This document shows, in pieces, positions 52,183 to 60,133 of a DNA stretch of 64,000 nucleotides. The notes below the pieces were generated by a model. The model was not told the DNA's origin. It searched no databases and was given only the letters and a program-made list of their open reading frames with translations. The position numbers and the translations under genes are program-made. Position 1 is the first letter of the stretch. Every line of letters begins with the position of its first letter. The stretch covers positions 186,001 through 250,000 of the forward strand of contig NZ_JAMHIV010000004.1 in assembly GCF_023897065.1 (NCBI RefSeq). The letters are read 5' to 3'. The DNA is from Crossiella sp. SN42. GTDB taxonomy: Bacteria; Actinomycetota; Actinomycetes; Mycobacteriales; Pseudonocardiaceae.

Positions 52183-52476
52183 CACGTTCGCATCCGGCTC
52201 GACTGCGAGGAACGTCCCGTGGACCGACGCGCACCCGATCCCTGCGACGTAACGCCAACGATGCCCCGAGTTGACCCGTCCCATGTGGACAGACTGGCCG
52301 CGGTCCAGCGCGTCGGTAGCGAGCCGCGCGGCCTGGTTGCCGAGCTTCCACCCCCTGGTGTGGCCGAGGAACAACACGTCCACCACCGACCAAGGCACGT
52401 CCGCCGCCGTCATCCCGTCCCGGGCGACCAGCGCCGCTCGGAACCCGCGCTCACGGATCGGCTCCAACCACGGAGC
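52183..52476 (-). pseudogene. Relic of a VHMGRVN-family protein, copy 2
   Basis: Minus-strand reading APWLEPIRERGFRAALVARD, then DVPWSVVDVLFLGHTRGWKLGNQAARLATDALDRGQ and VHMGRVNSGHRWRYVAGIGC...GTFLAVEPDANV. This is the C-terminal half of the same family as the relic at 12961-13155. The N-terminal half is missing: a TAG directly precedes APWLEP, and unrelated sequence lies upstream. Frame continues past the conserved end into unrelated residues. Not expected to be functional. Confidence 0.7.
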
Positions 52477-52584
52477 CTACCGGGCCAGCATTACCAACAT
52501 TCCGAACACGAATAGCCCGGTGACCCAGTCCGACTTGACCACGAGCTGTCGGGCGAAGGTGGCCGCGGTGAAACGGCAGGCCAC
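52477..52584 (-). CDS. Possible 35-aa membrane peptide or gene fragment
   Basis: Minus-strand GTG frame reading VACRFTAATFARQLVVKSD then WVTGLFVFGMLVMLAR and TAG. It has the composition of a short single-pass membrane peptide and G/C third positions, but no good ribosome-binding site. Its stop lies directly before relic copy 2 in the same frame, so it may be part of a rearranged gene. Confidence 0.3.
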   Translation of the reverse strand: MACRFTAATFARQLVVKSDWVTGLFVFGMLVMLAR

Positions 52585-52704
52585 CTTCGATCGGGCTGTA
52601 TCGTCGCGTCAGCGCACACGACCCGGCCCTGGCCGCCGTCCAGTGGCTGGCGGCTGAGACAGCCTGGACAAAGCCTGAGCGGATAGCTACCCAGCACCTC
52701 GGCG

Positions 52705-52851
52705 TTAGGCCACCGGCGCTCCTTCCTGGCCGCCGCTGACAGCGTGAACGGAGCCCTCGGCCTTGACGGAGGCGACCGGTTCAGCCTGGAGCAAGTCGCC
52801 GACCTCACAGCCCAGAGCGGCACGGATCTTGATGAGGTCCTCCAGTCGGAG
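52705..52851 (-). pseudogene. C-terminal relic of a Cro/C1-type HTH regulator
   Basis: Directly after the relaxase stop, in the same frame, the minus strand reads LRLEDLIKIRAALGCEVGDL, then LQAEPVASVKAEGSVHAVSG and a stop. LEDLIKIRAALGCEVGDLLQAEP is the typical last part of an HTH_26/Xre-type domain (L..L.KI..AL.C.VGDLL). The DNA-binding helices are missing. It indicates a recombination junction at the 3' end of the relaxase gene. Confidence 0.6.
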
Positions 52852-55800
52852 TTAGGGCTCGGGTGCTGGGATGGGCTGAGGTGGCGGCTCGGGGTCGATG
52901 TCGACGACCGGGTGTGGTGTGGGAGTCGCCTGGTGGTCGGCGATGGGTGGCGGTAGCTGGGGTTGGTGGACGGTGATGTGGTCGCGGGCGGCGCCGCGGC
53001 GGGTGAGCTCTTCGGCGTGACGCACGGGATCGGGTTGGTCGTCGCGTAGTTGTTTCTCTTCGCGCAACTCCACCAGGTTGATCGATTCGTGTACGACGCG
53101 CTGGAAGACGAGTTCGTGATGCTGTTTCGCGGTTTGGGCGGTGGCGTGGTCTTCGGCTACTGCCTTGGCGCGTGCGTGATCCTCGAAGTCCTTCTGCAGG
53201 GCGCGGTGTCGGATGATGATCCGTTGGTAGTTGTCCGGTGGGCCGATGAGGCGGGTGATCTCGGAGGCTTCTTCAGCGAGTTGTTCGGCGCTGTGGAGGG
53301 ATTCTCGTCGGACTCGTTCGGCCTCGGCGATGGTGTGTTCGATGCGGGCGTTTGCATCGCGGGAGAGGTTGCCTGCGGCGCGGTCGTAGAGAGCTGTGGT
53401 GAACCGCTGTTGCGCGGCTTCGGCGGTTTGGCGGTGGCGCTGGTAGCCGGCGTAGAGCTCGAGGCCGCGTTCGGCGAGTGCGGCGCGTTCGCTCCAGGTG
53501 TCGAGTTCGTCGATGAGTGAGGTGAGCTTGGGGCCGGTCTCGTTGTCGGCCTGGTCGAGGAGATGAGCGGCCTGGTCCTCGGCGAGCCGGCGTTGTGTCT
53601 CCAGGTGTTGCAGGGCGCGCTCGGTGACGGCGATGCGGTTGTCCAGTTCCTCGTGGGTGAGGTGACCGTAGGGACGCTGTTGCCAAGCGGCGCCGGAGGG
53701 CGGTTGCCGGGTTGGCCGTTGTGCTGTGTGGTCCTGGCCGACAGTGGACTGAGATTCGGGCTCGGGTTGTTCGCCGGGCTCCTGCGCTGGTTGTGGCGCT
53801 GGCGCTGGTGGCGTTGGTGTTGGTGGTTCCGGACTTGCCGGTTCGGTGGGCGTGGGCTCGGCGAGGGGCTGGGTCGCCTCGGGTTCCTGCTGTGGTGCGT
53901 TGTCCGGGGCCGGGGCGTGGTGGTAGTGCTGGTCGAGTTGGGGCAGGTTCCGCGTGAAGGAAAAAACAAGGTAGGCCCCGGGCCGGCGGGCGGTGGCGAC
54001 GTTGTCGGGGTTGATTTTGACGATGGCGTTGCGGACGTCGTCCGGGTCGATGTTGTAGTCGTTGAGCGCGAGATGGATGCGCTGAGCGAGCACGGAGAAG
54101 GTGGGGCTGGTGACGACAGCGTGGACCGCGGGGTGGGTTCCCCAGATGTCGTCGAGGGCGTCTCGGGCTAGGTCGAGTCGTCGTTGGTGTTCGGCTTGTT
54201 GTTCGGCGGCACGTGCTTCGGCGTCGTGGCGTGCTTGGTCTCGTTCGGCCAGTTTGCGTAGGGCGTAGGCGGTGAAGGTCGCGGGGTCTCGGATCTGGGG
54301 TTTGGCGATCTGGCTGAGGTTGAGACGGCTGAGGAGGTCGTGGACGTCGCGGCCGTGGCTGTGCTGGCGCTTCATCATGTGGACGAGGGCGTCGAAGCGG
54401 TCGCTGTTGATGACGCGATCGGCGAGTTCGGGGGCTGCTTCCCATGCCTCACGCAGGATGTCGGCGGCCTGGTCTTGCTCTTGTTGTTGTTCTGCTTCAC
54501 GTTCCGCTTTGTCTTCGGTTTGGCGGATCTTGCGTACGGCGTCGCCGATGCAGAAGATCAGGAAGCCGTTTTTGTCGGCGAACTGGTCTGTGGCGAGGGT
54601 TTCGATGGGGACGTGTTCGAGGACGGCGCGTTGGTCGAAGCCGGCGTAGGTGGCTTCGTCGAGGTGCTCGATGACGCGGTTGAACTTGCTCTCGGTGCTC
54701 ATGCGTTCGATGAGCGGGTAGTGGTCGGGCCAGAGGTCTTGGAGGAGTTCGACGACTTCGCGGTGGCGGCGGGCGAGGTGGTGCTGCTGTTCTGTGCGTT
54801 GTTGTTGTTCTTGGCGTTGTTGGACGCGCTCGGGTTCGTCTCGGGTTCGGTTGAGGTGGCTGCCGATGAGGTTGCCGTCCTCGTCGACGAATTCGGGGTC
54901 TTGTAGGTCGACGACGATGGGCCGGTCGTCGCCGTGGGTGGCGGTTTGGCGGGCGCGGTCGGCGATCTGGGCGATGACGCGGTCTTGGAGGTCTCGGCCG
55001 GCGGGGGTTCCGTAGAGGTGGGTGTGGTCGTCGGTTTCGTAGTCTTGGCGGGCGGCGAAGATGAAGACGGTGTTGCTGTGGCGTGAGGTGGCGACGTGGA
55101 AGCCTGCTGTGTCGGCACCGTGGGCGTAGAACAGGACGGTGCCGCCGCGGTCGAATCCGGCGGGCAGTGTCCAGGTGTTGTTGACGGTCAGGCCTTCTGC
55201 TTTGTGGATGGTCATGCAGTAGGCGAGGCTGAGGCCGCCGTTTTCGATGTAGTCGGGGTGGAGGTCGGCGGTCATGGTGCGGCGGCCTTCGGTGGTGTCT
55301 TGTTCCCATTCGACGCGGATGCTGCCGCGGTCTCCGAGGCCGGTGACGACGCCGCGGTAGCCGTTGAGGACGGGGTCGCCGGTGGTGTGGTACTCGGTTC
55401 TGTCGTTGGCGCGCATCATGACGTGATCGCCGAGGTGGATGGTGAGTTCTCGGCCGGCGCCGAGGTTGTAGGTGCGGCTGTCCCCGAGCTCGTCGTGGTG
55501 CAGGCGTAGTGCTTGGGCGGCGGCGTTGAGTCTGTCGACGGTCTCGTTGGTGGCGGCGAGGAGGATGAGGCCACGGAGCTCGGTGTGCGCGTCGGGTGTG
55601 TGCGTGCGTTGTTCGAGCCAGGTGGAGAGCATGGCGGCGTAGGCTTCGTCGCCGGATTCTTTGATGATGAGTCGTTCGTTGTCGCGCCAGAGGTTGAGGG
55701 CGTCGACGTAGTCTCCGTGGCGCCAGGCCTTGATGGCGGCTCGTTCGTCTTCGAGTTTCTGCCGGCGGTTGTTGCGGAGGGTCGCGCCGTTGACGATTTC

Positions 55801-58026
55801 GTGGACGTGGCCGAACAGGCTTCCGCAGCCGACGCCTCGGAGCTGGTTGCGGTCGCCGACCTCGATGATTTTGGTTCCTGTTCGGCGGGCTTCTTGGTAG
55901 AGGACGGAGCGGTCGCGGTCGTCGGAGAGGTTGGCCTCGTCGACGATGAGGACGTCGATGCCTGTCAAGCCGCGGAGATCGGCAGTGGATTCGTTGGCAG
56001 GGCCGAAGATTCGGTAGCGCCACTGAGCGACGGTGCGGGAGTGGACGCCGGATTCGACTTCGAGGTTGGCGGCTGCGACGGCGGCGGTTGCCGCGCCGGC
56101 GACGGTGAAGCCGGCGGCGGTGTAGATGGCGCGTAGGACATCCATGGTGGTGGTTTTGCCGGTACCTGGTCCGCCTTGGATGGTGTCGAGTGCGCGTCCG
56201 CGGCTGGCGATGTGGCGTAGCGCGGCGGCTTGTTCGTCTGCGAGAGGGTGACCGCGGGCGACTTCTGCGGTGTCGAGTGTGAGCTCGATGGTGTCGGGTG
56301 GGATGGCCAGGTGTGGGAGTGCGTCGTCGGGGTTGTGCTTGGCTGCGCGGAGGATGACCTTTTCAGCTTCCAGGACATCTTCGGTGGAGTAGGCCTCGGC
56401 GTTGGCCATGTGGGCGGCGGCGAGTCCGGCGGTGCCGCCTTGGTGGTCTTCGCCGTCGGTCGCGCTCCGTCGGGGTAGCTGGATGAAGCCAGCTTTGGCG
56501 AGGATTGTGTCGGTGAGTCGCTCGATTTCGAGTGGAGAGGCGAATCCTTCGCGGACTGCGTCGGCGACGCGGGCTAGGGCGTCGACTCGGGAGAATCGCC
56601 TGCTGTGTCCGGTCAGTCCGGTGTCGGGGTCGAGCAGCTGCTGGGTGATTTCGTCGATGCTGAGTGGGGGCGGGGCTTCGTCGCGGTGGTGCAGGGTTCG
56701 TGCGATGTGCAGGAGGGGGTTGTGTCCGGCGTCGCGTTCGATGCTCTGCCAGACGTGGCGGAGTAGCTCGTCGTCTGCTTGGGCAGTGGCGTCCTTGGAG
56801 CGCCGGGTCTGGGTTTCGGCTTTGCGTCGTTGAGCTTGGGTGGCTTGGGGCGGGTCGATGCCCATGGCGGTGAGGGCGGCGTGGATCTCGTCTTGGCGGC
56901 GGGAGAAGCGGTCGATGGTGTGCTGCGGGATGCCGGTGATTTCCCAGGCTCCGGTTCGTTGGGATCGTTCCCAGCGGATGCCGAAACGCTTGTTGGTTTC
57001 GTACCGGATGAGGGCCTGTGCGATGGCGCCGGCGGCGGCGGCATGTCGGATGAGGTCGCGGCCACCCGAGGCGATGGTGCTCCACTGTCCGTCCTCGCCG
57101 AGGGCGAGGTTGGCGATGACGACGTGGACGTGCCAGTGCGGGTCTCCGTAGAGGGCGCCTGCGACGGGGCGGGCTGCCCGGTGCGTCATCTTCCATCCCA
57201 GGAACCCTTCTGCGGGTATGGCTTTGGCGCTTTTGCCTGCTCCGTGTTTGCCGCGCAGGACGTAGCAGGTGGTGGATTCCAGCCAGGCCATGGCGCGGTC
57301 GATGGCGTGGGCGTAGATGTCTTCGAGCTGTTGTGCCATGGGCTGGCGGGCGAAGGCGAGCAGGAGGCTGGCACTTTTGCTGATGGTGAAGGTGATGTCG
57401 TAGCCGGCGTTGCCGACGGCGATCCGGCGCTTCACTCGGGTGGTGACAACGGTTCCGTCGTCGTCGAGGGTCTCGACGGTCTCGAAGAGGTTGGCCGCCG
57501 CGGCGGTGAAGACGCCGCTGCCCCAGACTTCTTCGACGTCGAGTTGTGCGGCGTCGGCCAGTCGACCGGCGCGGTCGGCTGCCAGGTAGGCGCGGTCGCC
57601 GCGGCGGTTGACTTCGCGGGTTGCCGTCTCGTACCAGGAGATCAGTAGCTTGTCGTGGTCGAGGACGTCCTCGACGTCGGCGGCGCCTTCTGCAGCTACG
57701 GCGTGGATGTGCTGCAGAAGGGGTCGGGCACGGACTTTCGCATCGTGGGGTACAGCGAGCTTGGGGCGCACCAGTTGTTCGCCGGTGAGCGGGTGCCGGC
57801 CGACGCGGAGGCGGCGTGCTGCGGTGCGGTGGGAGGTGGTGAGCTCGGATCCGGCGCGGATGCCGACAGTGGCTAATCCTTTGCCCAGCCATACAAGCGG
57901 TCGTTCGCGGGAGTCCACGCGGTAGGCGTGTTGGGCGTCGTCACTGTCTGGCTGGCAGGGGTGACCGAGGCCCAGGCGGTAGTCCCATTGCGCTGGGCTT
58001 TGACCGATGACTGTTACGTGGGCCAG
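52852..58026 (-). CDS. MobF-family relaxase-helicase (TraA/TrwC-like)
   Basis: About 1724 aa. It nicks DNA at oriT and unwinds it for conjugation. The three-His metal motif is GDPHWHVHVVIANL; the helicase has Walker A IQGGPGTGKTTTMDV, DVLIVDEANLSD (Walker B) and a late MTIHKAEGLTVNNTW. A Pro/Glu/Thr-rich linker and about 250 residues of Arg/Glu/Ala coiled coil form the C-terminus. Coding sequence clearly extends upstream of the first GTG (57918): VTVIGQSPAQWDYRLGLGHPC matches the family N-terminus and holds the likely catalytic Tyr. The only possible start there is CTG at 58026, since no ATG, GTG or TTG exists before the upstream stop. The start is therefore uncertain; 57918 would give a relaxase without that Tyr. 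Confidence 0.92.
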   Translation of the reverse strand: MAHVTVIGQSPAQWDYRLGLGHPCQPDSDDAQHAYRVDSRERPLVWLGKGLATVGIRAGSELTTSHRTAARRLRVGRHPLTGEQLVRPKLAVPHDAKVRARPLLQHIHAVAAEGAADVEDVLDHDKLLISWYETATREVNRRGDRAYLAADRAGRLADAAQLDVEEVWGSGVFTAAAANLFETVETLDDDGTVVTTRVKRRIAVGNAGYDITFTISKSASLLLAFARQPMAQQLEDIYAHAIDRAMAWLESTTCYVLRGKHGAGKSAKAIPAEGFLGWKMTHRAARPVAGALYGDPHWHVHVVIANLALGEDGQWSTIASGGRDLIRHAAAAGAIAQALIRYETNKRFGIRWERSQRTGAWEITGIPQHTIDRFSRRQDEIHAALTAMGIDPPQATQAQRRKAETQTRRSKDATAQADDELLRHVWQSIERDAGHNPLLHIARTLHHRDEAPPPLSIDEITQQLLDPDTGLTGHSRRFSRVDALARVADAVREGFASPLEIERLTDTILAKAGFIQLPRRSATDGEDHQGGTAGLAAAHMANAEAYSTEDVLEAEKVILRAAKHNPDDALPHLAIPPDTIELTLDTAEVARGHPLADEQAAALRHIASRGRALDTIQGGPGTGKTTTMDVLRAIYTAAGFTVAGAATAAVAAANLEVESGVHSRTVAQWRYRIFGPANESTADLRGLTGIDVLIVDEANLSDDRDRSVLYQEARRTGTKIIEVGDRNQLRGVGCGSLFGHVHEIVNGATLRNNRRQKLEDERAAIKAWRHGDYVDALNLWRDNERLIIKESGDEAYAAMLSTWLEQRTHTPDAHTELRGLILLAATNETVDRLNAAAQALRLHHDELGDSRTYNLGAGRELTIHLGDHVMMRANDRTEYHTTGDPVLNGYRGVVTGLGDRGSIRVEWEQDTTEGRRTMTADLHPDYIENGGLSLAYCMTIHKAEGLTVNNTWTLPAGFDRGGTVLFYAHGADTAGFHVATSRHSNTVFIFAARQDYETDDHTHLYGTPAGRDLQDRVIAQIADRARQTATHGDDRPIVVDLQDPEFVDEDGNLIGSHLNRTRDEPERVQQRQEQQQRTEQQHHLARRHREVVELLQDLWPDHYPLIERMSTESKFNRVIEHLDEATYAGFDQRAVLEHVPIETLATDQFADKNGFLIFCIGDAVRKIRQTEDKAEREAEQQQEQDQAADILREAWEAAPELADRVINSDRFDALVHMMKRQHSHGRDVHDLLSRLNLSQIAKPQIRDPATFTAYALRKLAERDQARHDAEARAAEQQAEHQRRLDLARDALDDIWGTHPAVHAVVTSPTFSVLAQRIHLALNDYNIDPDDVRNAIVKINPDNVATARRPGAYLVFSFTRNLPQLDQHYHHAPAPDNAPQQEPEATQPLAEPTPTEPASPEPPTPTPPAPAPQPAQEPGEQPEPESQSTVGQDHTAQRPTRQPPSGAAWQQRPYGHLTHEELDNRIAVTERALQHLETQRRLAEDQAAHLLDQADNETGPKLTSLIDELDTWSERAALAERGLELYAGYQRHRQTAEAAQQRFTTALYDRAAGNLSRDANARIEHTIAEAERVRRESLHSAEQLAEEASEITRLIGPPDNYQRIIIRHRALQKDFEDHARAKAVAEDHATAQTAKQHHELVFQRVVHESINLVELREEKQLRDDQPDPVRHAEELTRRGAARDHITVHQPQLPPPIADHQATPTPHPVVDIDPEPPPQPIPAPEP

Positions 58027-58081
58027 CTTGTCCGATCCCGGGTCGGTCGACGCTTAGTCGCGTCGTTGAGGGCCCACATCC

Positions 58082-58100
58082 GTATCCCGTTGAGGGATAC
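58082..58100. promoter_or_regulatory. Inverted repeat between relaxase and accessory gene
   Basis: GTATCCC and GGGATAC separated by five bases (gttga). It lies 56 bases upstream of the relaxase coding start, in the divergent intergenic region; likely an operator or part of oriT. A dyad of this kind is typical for repressors controlling transfer genes. Confidence 0.45.
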
Positions 58101-58353
58101 CATAGTACTGGCCTTGGTGTTTCGCCACCGGGATCGACCCTGGCTGAGATAGGCGTGGCGAAGGTGAGTAGCTGCCTGGCCGAAGGTCGCGGCCGGCGGT
58201 GATGTGCTGGCGGCGACCTGGTGACGGGCGGCCACTGCGCGGCTGGAACTCGAGGCCGGCGGCTGGCGCGCTGCGGTAAAGGCGAGTGCAGCGCAGGTCG
58301 TGCTTACACTGGGATGCGGGTGGGTGTGGCTGGGAAGCCTGGGAGGGCTGGGA

Positions 58354-58947
58354 ATGCGCACCCGCAAGCGGTCGGCACGAGAGCTGGCGGCGGAGCTGGC
58401 TGAGGAACATCGAGCGTCCTTTCAACAGAGGGCGGAAGCGCTGGTACAGGTGAAGGATTCCGCAGCGCTGGTCGGCAGGGTCCAGGGCGAGACAGAGGAG
58501 CGGCTGAAGGCCGCTCGCGATCGGGCGCAGCAGCGGCGGAGTGACCTGGAGGCGGAGCTGAAGCGGCGGATCGCGGAGCTGCGAGAGCGTTACGGAGCCG
58601 GTAAGACCAAAGTGGACACATGGCTGGCCGAGGTGAGCGCCGGGATTCAGCAGCGGCGCAGAGAGGCCGAGCTGACAGCAGGGCGCGCGGTTCTGGATGC
58701 GCTGGAACTGGAGGGGTCGCTGGAGGCGATCGCGCGGCGCACCGGCGGTGATGCCCGGGAGTTGGGCAAGTGGATGAAGCTTGCGCAACGGGACCACGCT
58801 GAGCCGGGTTCATCCGGCGCGGCAGAGGTGCCAGCGCCCGCGTCGCAACATCCGGACGGGACGGCCGTGGCAGCGGATGACGTGGCGGAGCCGGACGGCG
58901 GTGCTGGCGGGCAGGATGCGGAGCTGGAGACGCGGCCGCAGTGGTGA
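58354..58947 (+). CDS. Coiled-coil mobilisation accessory-like protein
   Basis: About 197 aa, divergent from the relaxase. The N-terminus MRTRKRSARELAAELAEEHRASF is followed by a long charged helix (residues about 25-100, rich in Glu/Arg/Gln, e.g. QGETEERLKAARDRAQQRRSDLEAELKRRIAEL) and an EAIARRTGGDARELGKWMKLAQ segment that could bind DNA; the last 50 residues are disordered. Such proteins often assist relaxases at oriT (MobC-like in role, not proven by sequence). The ATG at 58354 follows GGGAGG at good spacing. Confidence 0.7.
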   Translation: MRTRKRSARELAAELAEEHRASFQQRAEALVQVKDSAALVGRVQGETEERLKAARDRAQQRRSDLEAELKRRIAELRERYGAGKTKVDTWLAEVSAGIQQRRREAELTAGRAVLDALELEGSLEAIARRTGGDARELGKWMKLAQRDHAEPGSSGAAEVPAPASQHPDGTAVAADDVAEPDGGAGGQDAELETRPQW

Positions 58948-59000
58948 TCTGGTCAAGGCCGCGAGGGGCAGCACCGCGCCAGCGGTTCCGCTTTTGATGT

Positions 59001-59160
59001 CCTGGCCGCGAAGCGGCCAGGACCAATGAGACAGTGGCGCAGCCCCGAGCTTGCGAGGGGCTGCGCCTCCGCTTCCCGGCGAGCGTGCTCGCCCGGGGGC
59101 CGGAGCGCGAGGGCGGCCGCCCTCGCTGTGGTTTGGCGGGCTCGATGCCCGTCAAACCAC
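59001..59160. repeat. Cluster of four inverted repeats (oriT candidate)
   Basis: In 160 non-coding bases there are: CCTGGCCGC/GCGGCCAGG with a three-base loop (59001-59021); GCGCAGCCCC/GGGGCTGCGC (59037-59066); the perfect 20-base palindrome GCGAGGGCGGCCGCCCTCGC (59107-59126); and GTGGTTTGGCGGGC/GCCCGTCAAACCAC with one mismatch (59128-59160). One may serve as terminator for the two convergent genes, but four in a row suggest a structured site such as oriT or an origin. Confidence 0.6.
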
Positions 59161-59207
59161 GCTCCGCGACGCTGACCCGGCCCGGGGTGGGCTGGGTCAG
59201 CGGTGGG

Positions 59208-60059
59208 TTAGAACGGGGGCGGGGTGTAGGCGCGGAGTTGCCGCAGGGCTTCGGCGCGGCTTGGGCTTTGGGCTGCGCCGATCGGCATGTTCAGGCGGTT
59301 GTAGGCCACGGCAAACCAGATGGTGGCTCCGGCGTCCTCGGGCAGCCAGGGATCTTGTAGTTCTTCCCGTGGCACCTCGGCCACGGTGACGTGCCCACCG
59401 GAGCGGTTGACGTGGTCGGGGTTGAGCCTGGGCGCGTTGTGCCAGATGTGTTCGCACCGCACGTAGGGGTTCGGGTCTCCGTCGTGGGTGATGTAGGTCA
59501 GGGTGTCGCAGCGGTAGCAGGGGTCCGGGGTGTAACCCTCGTAGAGGGCGCGGACGGTGAGGTTCACGCGTTCATCGCGAGTGGCGCTGAACCACTCGCG
59601 TGTGGTGGGCAGTCTGAAGCGGTCAACGGTGAGGGTGCGAATGGTGTCGTTGATGTGGTTGTCTGCCTGGACAGGGGCGGTCGCGATGGGGCGTCCGGTG
59701 TCGTCTCGGACGGTGAGTTGTTCGTAGCCGCTGCTGTGGCGGTGAACCCTGAGCACTGAGTAGGAGCCTGAGTAGTTCGCGATGAGTTCGAGGTGCTTTG
59801 GGCAGGTAGGGAACTGGGGACCGTCCAGGTGCTGGGCGAGAGTGAGGATTGACAGGGCTTTCGTGTGCAGGGCGGCCCTGTCCAGTGGGGTCAGGGCGTC
59901 GTAGGAGCGGTTAAGGACGCGGCAGGTTTCTCGGATAGCTGCGAAGGTGATGCGCTTGCGGCACAGTGGCGATGCGGCGCAGAGGATCTCGTGTGCGTGG
60001 GCCAGGCTGACGCGATGACACGCGCGAATGGCGACGATGGCGGCAAGGGTCGGGTACAC
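59208..60059 (-). CDS. Hypothetical protein
   Basis: A 283-aa soluble orphan. The N-terminal half is helical with several Cys (ACHRVSLAHAHEILCAASPLCRKRITFAAIRETCRVL); the middle is beta-rich (YSGSYSVLRVHRHSSGYEQLTVRDDTGRPIATAP); a CYRCDTLTYITHDGDPNPYVRCEH segment gives a CxxC...C-x-x-H metal-binding pattern; and the end has AGATIWFAVAYNRLNMPIG. It belongs to the leftward group at 59-63 kb. Function unknown. Confidence 0.65.
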   Translation of the reverse strand: MYPTLAAIVAIRACHRVSLAHAHEILCAASPLCRKRITFAAIRETCRVLNRSYDALTPLDRAALHTKALSILTLAQHLDGPQFPTCPKHLELIANYSGSYSVLRVHRHSSGYEQLTVRDDTGRPIATAPVQADNHINDTIRTLTVDRFRLPTTREWFSATRDERVNLTVRALYEGYTPDPCYRCDTLTYITHDGDPNPYVRCEHIWHNAPRLNPDHVNRSGGHVTVAEVPREELQDPWLPEDAGATIWFAVAYNRLNMPIGAAQSPSRAEALRQLRAYTPPPF

Positions 60060-60133
60060 GCGCTACCTCCGGTTGGTTGGTCTGTGGTGGGGAGGGAGGC
60101 CCGCCCCTTGGGTGGGGGCGGGCCTCGGGCGTG

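Noticed and set aside
54497-57892. Long Arg/Pro-rich minus-strand frames and Val/Gly/Glu-rich plus-strand frames across the relaxase
   Set aside because: Shadows of the relaxase reading frame, which has clear relaxase and helicase motifs throughout.
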